Shown here piece by piece: positions 42,006 to 50,994 of a stretch of DNA of 64,000 bases. This DNA comes from Nocardioides sp. SYSU D00038 (lineage in GTDB: Bacteria > Actinomycetota > Actinomycetes > Propionibacteriales > Nocardioidaceae): the NCBI RefSeq assembly GCF_016924665.1, contig NZ_JAFFJT010000016.1:248001-312000 (forward strand), in the 5' to 3' direction. The notes below the pieces were generated by a model. The model had not been told where the DNA came from. It made no database searches and saw nothing but the letters and a program-made list of their open reading frames with translations. The translations under genes were made by a program, and so were the position numbers. Within the stretch, counting starts at the first letter, position 1, and each line of letters opens with the position of its first letter.

Positions 42006-42402
42006 GGTGGTTGAGGTGCGAGCGGAGCGAGCCTCGAAACCCCCGCAGCCGAACGCCCTCCAGTGGGAACGGGAGGGCGGTCGGCTCACCGGGTCTCGAG
42101 GCTCAGGCCTAGCGGCCTTCGCACCTCGACCAGCGCCACCCACCGGTGGTTGAGGAAGTCGCGCTAGCGACTGTCTCGAAACGCCCGCCGGCCGAACGCC
42201 CGCCCGTCCCCACCGGAGGGTTTCCGGCTCACGGGGTCTCGACGACGCTCGCTGGCGCTCGCTGCTCGACCACCGGCGCTGGTTGAGGTGCGAGCGAAGC
42301 GAGCCTCGAAACCCCCGCCGGCCGAATGCCCTCCAGTGGGAACGGGAGGGCGGTCGGCTCACCGGGTCTCGAGGCTCAGGCCTAGCGGCCTTCGCACCTC
42401 GA
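42006..42402. repeat. three tandem copies of a ~130-bp palindromic extragenic repeat
   Basis: Elements at about 42006-42140, 42145-42274 and 42281-42402 share one arm type, GGTTGAGG(tgcgagcg...)CTCGAAAC, and an opposite arm GGGTCTCGA...CTCGACC. Between them is a variable core with GCCGAACGCCC and a (T/G)GGAACGGGAGGG tract. The first and third copies are almost identical. Relatives occur at 13841-14043 and 42703-42744. The remainder of the gap (42410-42679) shows no convincing gene. Confidence 0.8.
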
Positions 42403-42679
42403 CCGCCGCCAGCCGGCGTGCCGCGCCGCCGGCACGGAGGCGGCGGAGCGACGGGCGGCGTTCGGCACGTCGACGCCCGATGTGGCGCCGCAGACCGCGC
42501 AGGGAACGGCAGGGCAGCGTCCGGCGACACGGCAACGAGTGCCGAACGACGTCCGGCGCGCAGCAGCCGCAGTGCCCCACCACGCGCGGCACCCGCACCC
42601 ACCAACCACAGTCACCCGCGCCGCGGATCACACCAGCCGCAGTCAGCACCCGCCCGGGCCCGGTCCGCGGAGTCGCCAC

Positions 42680-44107
42680 TCACACCTTGCGGTCGTCGTA
42701 CGGAATCTCGACGACGCTCACCGGCGCTCGCTGCTCGACCAGCGGCGGCGGTCGGACCGGGTCGTGCTGGGGGCGCAGGACGTCGCGCACCACCAGGGCC
42801 ACGAGGTAGAGCTCGCCGGCGACGCGGATCGCGATGGCCAGCCAGTAGAAGCCGGCGTCGTCGCCGGCGCTGGGGCTGAGGAAGCCGCCGAGGTACCACC
42901 AGACCGCGGCGAAGTAGACGACCTCGCAACCCTGCCAGACCAGCTGGTCGCGCCAGCGCGGCCGGGCCAGCACCGCGAGCGGCAGCAGCCACAGGACGTA
43001 CTGCGGCGAGTAGACCTTGTTGACCAGCAGGAACCCCGCGACGACGAGGAAGCCGAGCTGCGCGAAGCGCGGGGTCACCGGGGCGCGCAGGCCCAGGGCC
43101 AGCACGCCCAGGCACCACAGCCCGAAGAGCGCCCACGACCAGAGGTTGACGGTGTGGGGGGTGAACCAGGTGTCGGTGGCCTGGGCGAGCAGCAGCCAGA
43201 CCGAGCCGAGGTCGGGGCCGCGGTCGGAGTTGAAGGTCCAGAACACCTTCCACTGCTCGGCGCCGCTGACCCAGCCCGGCAGGTTCAGCGCCAGCCACGC
43301 CGCGACGGCCGCGAGCGTCGCCCCGGCCAGGTCCCGCCAGCGGCGCTCACGCAGGCAGATCACCACGACCCCGCCGAGCAGGAACAACGGGAACAGCTTG
43401 GTCGCCGCCCCGGCCCCGATCAGCACGCCGGTCAGGACCGGCCGGTCGCGGGCCCACGCCCAGAGCGCGCCGGCGACGAGGACGACGGCGAGCAGGTCCC
43501 AGTTGACCAACCCGGTCAGGGCCAGCACCGGGGCGAGCGCGAACGCCGCCGCGTCCCAGGGCCGACCGCGATGGACCCCCGCCAGCAACCACGTGGAGAG
43601 CAGCGCGAGCGCGGCGAACAGCAACGCGCTGACCACCATGAAGATCCGGATCTCCTCCTGCACCTCCGGATCGCCGAACAGCTCACCGGCCGGCCGGCTG
43701 TAGCGCGGCTCGATGTCGGGGGAGCCGGCCAGCCAGTGGGTGGCCCAGGCGGTGCCCCAGGCGACGTAGGAGATGCCGACGGGGTACTCCATCACCTCGT
43801 AGCGCCCACGCACCTGCTCGTCGTCGGTGTAGGGCCAGGCCAGCTCGGCCAGGCCGCGACCGGTGTAGAGGTACGGCAGGTCGGAGTAGCACATCTGGGT
43901 GTAGCGCCGGGTGCCGTCGCCCCAGGTGTCGTCGTAGCAGCTGCTCTTCTGCACCATGCCGAGTGCGAAGGTGCAGGCGGTGAGCAGCAGCAGCACCCGG
44001 GTGGCCGTCCACCACGGGTGCCGTCCCGCCCGCGGACCCACCGGGCCGCCGACGACCTCGCTGACCGACCGGACGACCGGGTCGTCCTCGGTCGGTGAGG
44101 TGGTCAC
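42680..44107 (-). CDS. GT87-family (DUF2029) polyprenyl-phosphate-mannose-type glycosyltransferase
   Basis: A 475-aa membrane glycosyltransferase with about 11 TM helices. The family pattern is visible: PYTDDEQVRGRYEVMEYPVG in the first extracytoplasmic loop, NWDLLAVVLVAGALWAWAR, LLIGAGAATKLFPLFLLGG-like segment, and YSPQYVLWLLPLAVL. It resembles the mannosyltransferase encoded next to ponA1 in mycobacteria. Start GTG 44107 lies 4 nt after the PBP stop, so the two are an operon. The last ~20 codons (VEQRAPVSVVEIPYDD) fall in a half-copy of the extragenic repeat. Donor is probably polyprenyl-P-mannose; acceptor unknown. Confidence 0.85.
   Translation of the reverse strand: MTTSPTEDDPVVRSVSEVVGGPVGPRAGRHPWWTATRVLLLLTACTFALGMVQKSSCYDDTWGDGTRRYTQMCYSDLPYLYTGRGLAELAWPYTDDEQVRGRYEVMEYPVGISYVAWGTAWATHWLAGSPDIEPRYSRPAGELFGDPEVQEEIRIFMVVSALLFAALALLSTWLLAGVHRGRPWDAAAFALAPVLALTGLVNWDLLAVVLVAGALWAWARDRPVLTGVLIGAGAATKLFPLFLLGGVVVICLRERRWRDLAGATLAAVAAWLALNLPGWVSGAEQWKVFWTFNSDRGPDLGSVWLLLAQATDTWFTPHTVNLWSWALFGLWCLGVLALGLRAPVTPRFAQLGFLVVAGFLLVNKVYSPQYVLWLLPLAVLARPRWRDQLVWQGCEVVYFAAVWWYLGGFLSPSAGDDAGFYWLAIAIRVAGELYLVALVVRDVLRPQHDPVRPPPLVEQRAPVSVVEIPYDDRKV
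42703..42744. repeat. half repeat unit inside the 3' coding end of the GT87 gene
   Basis: TCTCGACGACGCTC and GCTCGCTGCTCGACCA at this site match the right half of the extragenic repeat at 42237-42274 with only a few changes. Here it encodes the C-terminal residues VEQRAPVSVVEIP of the membrane glycosyltransferase. Confidence 0.7.
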
Positions 44108-44111
44108 CGAG

Positions 44112-46538
44112 TCACCAGAGGGCGAGGACGTGCCACGGCCGGGCGAGCAGCGGCCACACGGCGAGGGGCACGGCGCGCGGCACGGCGTACGCCGGCGCGA
44201 CCCGCGGGGCCTGGCCGCCACCCTGGCCACCGCCCTGGCCGCCGCCGGGGCCACCGGTCGGCGTGCCGCCCGGGGTGCCGGTGGGCGTCCCCGGCGAGGT
44301 CGGGCAGCCGGTGAGGCCGCACGGCTCGCTGGTGGGCGGGTCGCTCGTCGGGGGCGCGCTCGTGGGCGGCTGCTGGGTCGGCAGGTTCGACGGGTCCTTG
44401 GTCGGCTGGCCCGTCTCCGACTCCGGCGGCTTCGGCGGCTTGGGCTTGCGGGTCGGCGGCGGCGCGGCCGGGCCGTGGCCGTCCTCGGGGGCCTCGCCGT
44501 CGACGTTGGCCGGCGGCGGGAAGTCGATCTCCTCGAGGCCCTCCATGTCGCGCTGCATCACCGCGGTCCAGGTCTCGGCGGGGTAGTCGCCGCCGAAGTA
44601 CGACGGCAGCCAGCCGTCGAGCTTGCCGACGCCCTTGCCGCGGACGTAGACGACCGAGGTCGAGAGCTGGGGGGTGTAGCCGGTGAACCAGGCCGACACC
44701 ACGTCGCCGACCGAGTTGGTCGAGGTGCCGGTCTTGCCGGCGGCGGGGCGGCCCAGGTTGAGCGCCGCGGTGCCGGAGCCGCTGCGCACCACGGTCTGCA
44801 GGGCGTAGGAGACGTCGGCGGCGATGTCCTCCTCGATGACCCGCTTGTCCTTGACCCGGTGGTTGTAGAGGGTCTCGCCGTCCTTGTCGACGACCTTCTC
44901 CACGACGTAGGGCTCGGTGTAGCGGCCGCCGTTGGCGATGGTGGCGTAGCCGTTGGCCATGTTGATCGGGCTCACCGTGGCCGAGCCGAGCGCGATGCCC
45001 AGCGTGGGCTGGAGGCCGGGCGAGCTGGTCGGGATGCCCGCGGGCTGCCGCTTGGGCTTGTTGGGCGGGATGCCCATCGCGATCATCCGCTCCATGATCC
45101 GCTCGGGACCGTTGGGGATGCTCATCGCGAGGTCGATGAAGGCGGTGTTGACGGAGTCCTCGGTGGCCTGCAGCAGGCTGACCCGGCCGTAGTCGCGGTC
45201 GCCCTGGTTCTCGACGCCGCGGCTGCTGCCGGGGATGTCGATCGGGGAGTCGCCCTCGAAGGTGTCCTTGAGGGAGTAGCCCGACTCGATGCCCTCGGCG
45301 AGCGCGAACGGCTTGAGGATCGAGCCGGCCTGGCCGCCCGAGACCGCCCAGTTGAGCTGGGAGCGCAGGTAGTCCTGGCCGCCGTAGATGCCGCGCACCG
45401 CGCCGGTGCCGGGCTCGACCGACGCCACGCCGATGTGCAGCTCCTTGTCGGGGAACCCCTCGGGCCGGGCCTCCGCGACACCGGCCGCGGCGGCGTCCAT
45501 CGCCTTCTTCGTGAACGTCGTCGTGATCCGCAGCCCGCCGCCGTCGATCTGCTCCTCGGTGAAGAGCGGCTCGCCGTCCTTGCGGAGGCTGAGCAGCTCC
45601 TTCTTCACCATCGTGAGCACGTGGCCCTTCTGGCCGCCGTAGGCGCTCTCGGCCTCCGGGGTGTTGAAGCGGGGCAGCTTGCGGGCGGCCTTCTCGGCCT
45701 CCTCGGCGGTGATGTCCTCGTGCTCGGCCATCAGGTCGAGGACCTTGGTGTAACGCGCCTTCAGCCGCTGCTTGGCGTCCTTGCCGTTGGCGGGGTCGTA
45801 GATGGTGGGGTTGTTGATCACACTGGCCAGCACCGCCGACTCGCGGAGGCTGAGGTCCTTGGCCGGCTTGTCGAAGTACGCCTTGGCAGCGGCCTGCACG
45901 CCGTACGCGCCGCGGCCGAAGTAGATCTTGTTGAGGTAGCCCGCGAGGACCTCCTCCTTCGACAGCTGGTTGTCGATCTTGAGCGCCAGGATCGCTTCCT
46001 TGAGCTTGCGCTTGTAGGACTGCTCCTGGGTCAGGTAGAGGATCTTCACGTACTGCTGGGTGATCGTCGACGCGCCCTGGGTCGAGCCGCCCTGGGCGTT
46101 GTTGAACACCGCGCGGAGGATGCCCTTGGGGTCGATGCCCTCGTCGCTCCAGAACGACGGGTTCTCGATCGCGACGACGGCCTCCTTGACCTCGTCGGGC
46201 ATGTCGTCGAACGGGATCGACTCCCGGTTCTGCTGCGCGAACCGGCCGAGCTCGGTCTTGCCGCCGTCGTAGTAGACGAACGTGGTCTCGGTCTCGAACT
46301 CCGCGTTGGCGCTGGGCAGGTCGGTGACCTTGTAGAGGTAGAACAGGCCGGCCGCCACGACCAGCACGAGCACCAGGCCGACCAGGGTCGCCCACTTCAT
46401 GCCCCACAGGAACCAGGCCTTGAAGCCGGTGCGCCGGGGCTTCGGCGGCTTGCGACCCTTGCCCTTGCCGTTGCCCCTGCCGGCCCCCCGCGCCGGGGGT
46501 CGGCTGGCGGCCTGGCCGTTGCTGCGCTTGCCGGTCAC
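44112..46538 (-). CDS. class A penicillin-binding protein (PonA-type)
   Basis: A 808-aa bifunctional peptidoglycan synthase. A basic cytoplasmic N-terminus and one TM helix (WATLVGLVLVLVVAAGLFYLY) precede the GT51 glycosyltransferase domain (AIENPSFWSDEGID in place of the usual EDxxFxxHxG; GGSTQGASTITQQYVK; KEEVLAGYLNKIYFGRGAYGV). The transpeptidase domain has SxxK in GSILKPFA, SVN, and GKTGTS. The C-terminal 130 residues are Pro/Thr/Gly-rich and extracytoplasmic. It cross-links cell-wall glycan strands. GTG 46538 has AGGAGC upstream. It is the first gene of an operon with the GT87 mannosyltransferase. Confidence 0.93.
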   Translation of the reverse strand: MTGKRSNGQAASRPPARGAGRGNGKGKGRKPPKPRRTGFKAWFLWGMKWATLVGLVLVLVVAAGLFYLYKVTDLPSANAEFETETTFVYYDGGKTELGRFAQQNRESIPFDDMPDEVKEAVVAIENPSFWSDEGIDPKGILRAVFNNAQGGSTQGASTITQQYVKILYLTQEQSYKRKLKEAILALKIDNQLSKEEVLAGYLNKIYFGRGAYGVQAAAKAYFDKPAKDLSLRESAVLASVINNPTIYDPANGKDAKQRLKARYTKVLDLMAEHEDITAEEAEKAARKLPRFNTPEAESAYGGQKGHVLTMVKKELLSLRKDGEPLFTEEQIDGGGLRITTTFTKKAMDAAAAGVAEARPEGFPDKELHIGVASVEPGTGAVRGIYGGQDYLRSQLNWAVSGGQAGSILKPFALAEGIESGYSLKDTFEGDSPIDIPGSSRGVENQGDRDYGRVSLLQATEDSVNTAFIDLAMSIPNGPERIMERMIAMGIPPNKPKRQPAGIPTSSPGLQPTLGIALGSATVSPINMANGYATIANGGRYTEPYVVEKVVDKDGETLYNHRVKDKRVIEEDIAADVSYALQTVVRSGSGTAALNLGRPAAGKTGTSTNSVGDVVSAWFTGYTPQLSTSVVYVRGKGVGKLDGWLPSYFGGDYPAETWTAVMQRDMEGLEEIDFPPPANVDGEAPEDGHGPAAPPPTRKPKPPKPPESETGQPTKDPSNLPTQQPPTSAPPTSDPPTSEPCGLTGCPTSPGTPTGTPGGTPTGGPGGGQGGGQGGGQAPRVAPAYAVPRAVPLAVWPLLARPWHVLALW

Positions 46539-46640
46539 GTGCTCGGGAGCTCCTGGGTCGGGGTGCTGATGTCCGCGTCCGAGAGTAGGCGAACAGGCCA
46601 CGGGGGCCGATTCGTGGTGGGGGTCGGCGGCGGGGGGTCG

Positions 46641-46728
46641 GGAATCCCCGGTCGATCGGGATTTCTCCATGTTGTCGGGCATTGCAGTGTCCGACAAGTG
46701 CGGGGAGCACCGGTCGACCGGGGATTCC
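46641..46728. promoter_or_regulatory. large nested inverted repeat between divergent PBP and padR genes
   Basis: GGAATCCCCGGTCGA (46641-46655) pairs exactly with 46714-46728. Inside, TTGTCGG (46672-46678) pairs with CCGACAA (46691-46697). The region could form a cruciform or bind a regulator; it lies 80 bp upstream of padR and about 100 bp upstream of the PBP gene. Confidence 0.55.
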
Positions 46729-46772
46729 GCACCCCGGCCGACCCCCGAACCACGCCCGCGATGTACCACCGA

Positions 46773-46801
46773 TTCGCAACACCTGGATATATCGCTACGA
46801 T
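46773..46801 (+). promoter_or_regulatory. padR-ino1 promoter with TATCG-CTA-CGATA operator
   Basis: -35 TTCGCA (46773-46778) and -10 TACGAT (46796-46801) are 17 nt apart, and the padR ATG follows after 7 nt (leaderless). An inverted repeat TATCG-3 nt-CGATA overlaps the -10, well placed for PadR autorepression. Confidence 0.6.
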
Positions 46802-46808
46802 AGGTCGC

Positions 46809-47378
46809 ATGGCACGTCGTGCGGAGACCATCGAGCTGGCAGTCCTCGGGCTGCTGCACGAGGGACCCATGCACGGCTACGAGCTGCGCAAGCGACTCAA
46901 CCTGATGCTGGGGTGGGGTCGGGTGCTGTCGTACGGCTCGCTCTACCCCACCCTGAAGAAGATGCTGCGCGGCCAGCTGATCGAGGAGCTCACCGCCTCG
47001 ACCACGCCGGTCACCCGGCGTCCGCGCATCGTCTACCAGGTCACCGAGGCCGGCACCCGCGAGTTCGAGCGGCTGATGTCCGAGGTGGGCCCCACGGCGT
47101 GGGAGGACGACAACTTCGACATCCGGTTCGCCTTCTTCGGGCGCACCGACATGGAGATCCGGCTCCGCGTGCTCGAGGGGCGGCGCATCCGGCTCCAGGA
47201 GCGGCTCGACCGGGTGCAGCGCGAGCTGCAGATGACCGAGCAGGAGGTCGACCGCTACGCGGCCGAGCTCCAGCGGCACGGGGTCGAGTCGGTCGAGCGC
47301 GAGGTCAAGTGGCTCTCCGAGCTGATCAACGCTGAACGCAACAACATCCCGCCGGCCCCTGCGGCTGACCAGAGTTGA
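46809..47378 (+). CDS. PadR family transcriptional regulator
   Basis: A 189-aa PadR. The winged-helix domain is [43 protein letters not shown] and [18 protein letters not shown]. The C-terminal helical dimerisation domain ([28 protein letters not shown]) is long and coiled. A padR gene precedes ino1 in many actinobacteria, so regulation of inositol synthesis is likely. The gene overlaps its own probable operator at the promoter, and ino1 begins 19 nt downstream. Confidence 0.9.
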   Translation: MARRAETIELAVLGLLHEGPMHGYELRKRLNLMLGWGRVLSYGSLYPTLKKMLRGQLIEELTASTTPVTRRPRIVYQVTEAGTREFERLMSEVGPTAWEDDNFDIRFAFFGRTDMEIRLRVLEGRRIRLQERLDRVQRELQMTEQEVDRYAAELQRHGVESVEREVKWLSELINAERNNIPPAPAADQS

Positions 47379-47397
47379 AAACCAGAAAGGAATCCCG

Positions 47398-48483
47398 ATG
47401 GGTTCGGTTCGAGTAGCAATCGTGGGGGTCGGCAACTGCGCCAGCTCCCTCGTCCAGGGCGTGGAGTACTACAAGGACGCCGACCCGCAGGGTGTCGTCC
47501 CGGGTCTCATGCACGTCGCGTTCGGCGACTACCACGTCAAGGACGTGGAGTTCGTGGCGGCGTTCGACGTCGACGACATGAAGGTCGGCAAGGACCTCTC
47601 GGAGGCGATCAACGCCTCGCAGAACAACACCATCAAGATCTGCGACGTCCCGACCCTGGGCGTCGAGGTGCAGCGCGGCCCGACCCTCGACGGGCTCGGC
47701 AAGTACTACCGCCAGACCATCTCCGAGTCCGCGGCCGATCCGGTCGACGTCGTGCAGACGCTCAAGGACCGCCAGGTCGACGTGATGGTGTCCTACCTGC
47801 CGGTGGGCTCCGAGGAGGCCGACAAGTTCTACGCCCAGTGCGCGATCGACGCCGGCGTGGGCTTCGTCAACGCGCTGCCCGTCTTCATCGCGTCCGACCC
47901 CGAGTGGGCCAAGAAGTTCGAGGACGCCGGCGTCCCGATCGTCGGTGACGACATCAAGTCGCAGGTGGGCGCCACCATCACCCACCGCGTGATGGCGAAG
48001 CTGTTCGAGGACCGCGGCGTCGTGCTCGACCGCACCTACCAGCTCAACGTCGGCGGCAACATGGACTTCAAGAACATGCTCGAGCGCGAGCGCCTGGAGT
48101 CCAAGAAGATCTCCAAGACCCAGGCCGTCACCTCCAACCTCCAGGGCGAGCTGGCCGGCAAGGTCCACGACCGCAACGTGCACATCGGCCCGTCCGACTA
48201 CGTCGAGTGGCTCGACGACCGCAAGTGGGCCTACGTCCGCCTCGAGGGCCGCGCCTTCGGCGACGCCCCGCTGAACCTCGAGTACAAGCTCGAGGTCTGG
48301 GACTCCCCGAACTCCGCAGGCATCATCATCGACGCGATCCGCGCCGCGAAGATCGCCAAGGACCGTGGCATCGGAGGCCCGATCATCTCCGCGTCGTCGT
48401 ACCTGATGAAGTCCCCGCCGGTGCAGCTGCCCGACGAGGAGGGTCGCCGCCGCGTGGAGGCCTTCATCGAGGGCGCCGAGTAG
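47398..48483 (+). CDS. ino1: inositol-3-phosphate synthase
   Basis: A 361-aa myo-inositol-1-phosphate synthase of the short prokaryotic type. It converts glucose 6-phosphate to inositol 3-phosphate for phosphatidylinositol lipids and mycothiol. NAD motif [20 protein letters not shown], then [46 protein letters not shown] and [12 protein letters not shown] with catalytic lysines are present. AAGGA lies about 7 nt before the ATG. It is co-transcribed with padR and ends in a repeat followed by a strong terminator. Confidence 0.95.
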   Translation: MGSVRVAIVGVGNCASSLVQGVEYYKDADPQGVVPGLMHVAFGDYHVKDVEFVAAFDVDDMKVGKDLSEAINASQNNTIKICDVPTLGVEVQRGPTLDGLGKYYRQTISESAADPVDVVQTLKDRQVDVMVSYLPVGSEEADKFYAQCAIDAGVGFVNALPVFIASDPEWAKKFEDAGVPIVGDDIKSQVGATITHRVMAKLFEDRGVVLDRTYQLNVGGNMDFKNMLERERLESKKISKTQAVTSNLQGELAGKVHDRNVHIGPSDYVEWLDDRKWAYVRLEGRAFGDAPLNLEYKLEVWDSPNSAGIIIDAIRAAKIAKDRGIGGPIISASSYLMKSPPVQLPDEEGRRRVEAFIEGAE

Positions 48484-48695
48484 GACCGAGGAACGAGGTC
48501 CCGCTCGACACCGCCCGAAGGTCGAGCAAGCCCGCGGCTGAGGAACGAGGCCGCGACGGCGCGACGAGACCAGGCACCGACGAGACCGAGGAACGAGGTC
48601 CCGCTCGGCACCGCCCGAAGGTCGAGCAAGCCCGCGGCTGAGGAACGAGGCCGCGACGGCGCGTCGAGACCAGGGCACGAGTAGGACCGAGGAGC
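48484..48695. repeat. two tandem ~100-bp direct repeats plus a partial third
   Basis: Units begin at 48484 and 48584 (GACCGAGGAACGAGGTC...), nearly identical, with a truncated third at 48685. Each contains CGAGCAAGCCCGCGGCTGAGG and ends GCG(A/T)CGAGACCAGG. The duplication abuts the ino1 stop and precedes its terminator. No coding potential seen. Confidence 0.9.
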
Positions 48696-48718
48696 CACCG
48701 CGGTACACCGCCAACGAC

Positions 48719-48754
48719 ACGACGGCCCGCCTGCTGCTGCAGGCGGGCCGTCGT
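48719..48754 (+). terminator. ino1 terminator
   Basis: A perfect 16-bp stem (ACGACGGCCCGCCTGC and its complement) with a 4-nt TGCT loop. It lies between the convergent ino1 and propeller-protein genes, so it can also stop the opposite transcript, whose stop codon is 25 bp away. Confidence 0.85.
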
Positions 48755-48779
48755 GCGTCCGGGACCGGTCGCTGGCCGC

Positions 48780-50426
48780 TCAGCGACGCCGGAGCCGGAC
48801 CTTGACGCGGTAGGTCTTCGCGCCGGCGCTGTTGCCCACCTTCACCACCAGCGCCGCCCGGGGCCGAGCACCCCGTGCGAGCAGCCGCTTCAGGGCGGCG
48901 GCGTTCCTGAACGTGACCCGGACCCGGGTGGTCCGCCCGGGCGGCAGCACGAGATCGACCTTCTTGACCCGGAAGGTCTTGCGACCGACCCGCACCTTGC
49001 CGGTGACCGCCACGTCGCACCGGGCGTCGCAGCGGGCCGAGACCCGCAGCTTGCCGATCTTCTGGGCCCGGGCGGCGCGGAACCTGGTCGCGGCCCGCTG
49101 GACGGTGCGCCGGAAGGTGGCGATCGCCGAGCTGTCGTAGCCGCCGACGTGCAGCGCGCGCCCGCTGCGGCTGAAGGCCATCTGGTAGATCCCGAGCAGC
49201 CCGTCGGACTTCGTGGGGCAGGTGAGCGGACTGACGGTCGCGGTCACGCAGCCGCGCCGGGTGAGGGTGTCGTCGGCGCCTCGGTCGAGCACCACCAGCC
49301 CGGCGGAGCCGCTGCCGCCGGTGACCAGCTGGTCGTCGTCGGGGTCGAGCGCGAGGGCCTGGACACCCTCGAGGCCGCCCGTGGTGCGCGCGCACCCGGA
49401 GGTGGCGAGGCTGTCCTGCAGGCACCAGGCACCCACGAGGGTCCCGGCAGACGTCCGGCGCAGGAGGGTCACGGCGTCGTCGTAGCTGGAGGCGACGTAG
49501 ACGGCGCGGCCGTCGCGGGTCAGGGCCAGACCGGACGCACCGTCGAGCGGCAGCGGCGTCGTGGTGCAGCCCGGCGCGGGGGACAGGGTGTCGGTGAGGC
49601 AGCGGGGGGCAGAGAGTGAGCCGGTGCGGCGGTTGCGGGTGAAGCTGGTGACGCTGCCGCCGTAGCCGGCCGTCACGAGGTGGCGGCCGTCGGCAGAGAC
49701 CTTGACGTCGGCGACCGAGTCCAGCCCCGGGCCGGCGGCGCAGCCCGCGAGGTCGACGGCCCAGCAGCCGCGGGCGGCGAACGAGCCCGACGCCGAGCGG
49801 TCGAAGTGGACGACGGCGCGGTCCTCGGACGCCGCCACGTAGAAGTCGTCACCGGCGGGCGCCATGGCCACGTTGTAGGCGTATCGCAGGCCGTTGACCT
49901 TGGTGGCGCACGGGCCGGTCGGGGCGCTCACGCAACCACCGTTGCTGAGGGTCCCGTTGGCGGCGACCCTGATCCGCACCAGGGCGTGGTCGGCGGCTGC
50001 GGCGACGTAGAGGTCGCGACCGTCGGGGCTCACCGCCATCCCCCACGCCTCGCCGAGACCCTCGGCCGGGGTGCACCCGGCCGGGGCGGGCGGGTCGGCG
50101 ACGCAGCTGCGGTAGGTCAGCGCGCCCGAGGCCGAGCGCGTGAACGACAGCACCGCTGACTCCTTGAACGCGGAGGCGAACAGGAAGCGGTCGTCGGGCG
50201 AGACGACGGGGTATCCCAACCCGCTGGCCGCCTCCACCCCCGCGGCGCAGGCGTGGCCGACGGGGACCCCGCCGTCGACGTCGCCCACGCAGCCAACGGG
50301 GGTGAGCACGCCGGGTCGGGCCGCGCGGGCCGGGGCTCCGGCGACGGTGAGGGCGGCCAGCAGGCCGCCGAGCAGGGCGAGGACGACGAGCAACGAGGTT
50401 CGGCGAGCAGCCGCTGAGGAGTTCAC
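48780..50426 (-). CDS. secreted beta-propeller (lactonase/YVTN-like) protein
   Basis: A 548-aa exported protein. The signal peptide RRTSLLVVLALLGGLLAALT ends near APARA-ARP. It then has about seven repeats of the form P.GCV..A.GL..A..V.VSPDG..LYVA (for example WGMAVSPDGRDLYVAAAADHALVRI and SGLALTRDGRAVYVASSYDDAVTLL), each with paired Cys. A C-terminal basic beta domain (KKVDLVLPPGRTTRVRVTFRN) ends the chain. The propeller repeats resemble 6-phosphogluconolactonase-like or YVTN proteins, but no active site is evident. GACGAT lies 6 nt before GTG 50426, a near-consensus -10 supporting this start. Confidence 0.75.
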   Translation of the reverse strand: MNSSAAARRTSLLVVLALLGGLLAALTVAGAPARAARPGVLTPVGCVGDVDGGVPVGHACAAGVEAASGLGYPVVSPDDRFLFASAFKESAVLSFTRSASGALTYRSCVADPPAPAGCTPAEGLGEAWGMAVSPDGRDLYVAAAADHALVRIRVAANGTLSNGGCVSAPTGPCATKVNGLRYAYNVAMAPAGDDFYVAASEDRAVVHFDRSASGSFAARGCWAVDLAGCAAGPGLDSVADVKVSADGRHLVTAGYGGSVTSFTRNRRTGSLSAPRCLTDTLSPAPGCTTTPLPLDGASGLALTRDGRAVYVASSYDDAVTLLRRTSAGTLVGAWCLQDSLATSGCARTTGGLEGVQALALDPDDDQLVTGGSGSAGLVVLDRGADDTLTRRGCVTATVSPLTCPTKSDGLLGIYQMAFSRSGRALHVGGYDSSAIATFRRTVQRAATRFRAARAQKIGKLRVSARCDARCDVAVTGKVRVGRKTFRVKKVDLVLPPGRTTRVRVTFRNAAALKRLLARGARPRAALVVKVGNSAGAKTYRVKVRLRRR

Positions 50427-50489
50427 CGGCGCATCGTCACACGGGCGTCCCTCGGTCGTCACCGACCTCGGCGTCCCGGTCTGGTCGCC

Positions 50490-50942
50490 TCAGCGCGCCT
50501 CGGCGGCGGCCTTGATCCGGCCGAGGGTCTGCCGCATGCCGTCCTCGAGCTCACCGGTGAACGACGGGACGCCGCCGAGCGCGACCGTGGTCAGCCCGGT
50601 CGAGATCTTGGAGATGCCCCGCGGCACCTCGCGGCGCTGGGTCACCCGGGTGCCGGTGGGGGTCGGCTCGAGCCGGAACGACCACACCGCGTAGTTCTCC
50701 TTCACCCGGAACGCGAAGTCCTCGTGGGGGGTGAACCGCACCACCTTCGCCTGGGTGGGCCACAGCAGCAGCTTGCGCCGGTTGAGGTTGAGGAACGTCG
50801 TCCCCTCGCGCACCGTGCCGCCGCGCACGAAGGTGCGCACGACCTGGGGGCTCCACTCCGCCATCCGCGGGAGATCGGTCACCAGCGACCAGACCGTCGC
50901 GGGTGGGGCGTCGATGTCGATCGTGGCCTCGAGCTGCGTCAT
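50490..50942 (-). CDS. SRPBCC family (polyketide cyclase/START-like) protein
   Basis: A 150-aa START-like lipid or polyketide-binding domain. ATIDIDAPPATVWSLVTDLPRMAEWSPQVVRT opens the fold; FRVKENYAVWSFRLEPTPTGTRVTQRREV and the long C-terminal helix MRQTLGRIKAAAEAR complete it. Such proteins bind hydrophobic ligands. TAACTT lies 6 nt before the ATG. It sits 52 nt downstream of the phytochrome gene on the same strand, but has its own promoter. Confidence 0.8.
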   Translation of the reverse strand: MTQLEATIDIDAPPATVWSLVTDLPRMAEWSPQVVRTFVRGGTVREGTTFLNLNRRKLLLWPTQAKVVRFTPHEDFAFRVKENYAVWSFRLEPTPTGTRVTQRREVPRGISKISTGLTTVALGGVPSFTGELEDGMRQTLGRIKAAAEAR

Positions 50943-50994
50943 GCCCGGAAGTTACCAACGGGTACGGCGCACGTCGACGTGGCCGCCGTCACGC

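Noticed and set aside
42006..42402. CRISPR array
   Set aside because: Units are about 130 bp with palindromic ends and variable cores, not 25-40 bp repeats with unique spacers, and no cas genes are present.
42359..42679. Minus-strand open frame of 106 codons before the GT87 gene's 3' end
   Set aside because: It runs into the palindromic repeats, is Arg/Cys-rich with no family features, and has no promoter-like start.
44104..47435. Very long overlapping frames on both strands across the PBP, padR and ino1 genes
   Set aside because: Third-position GC bias keeps alternative frames open; only the frames with SxxK/KTG, winged-helix and MIPS motifs are protein-like.
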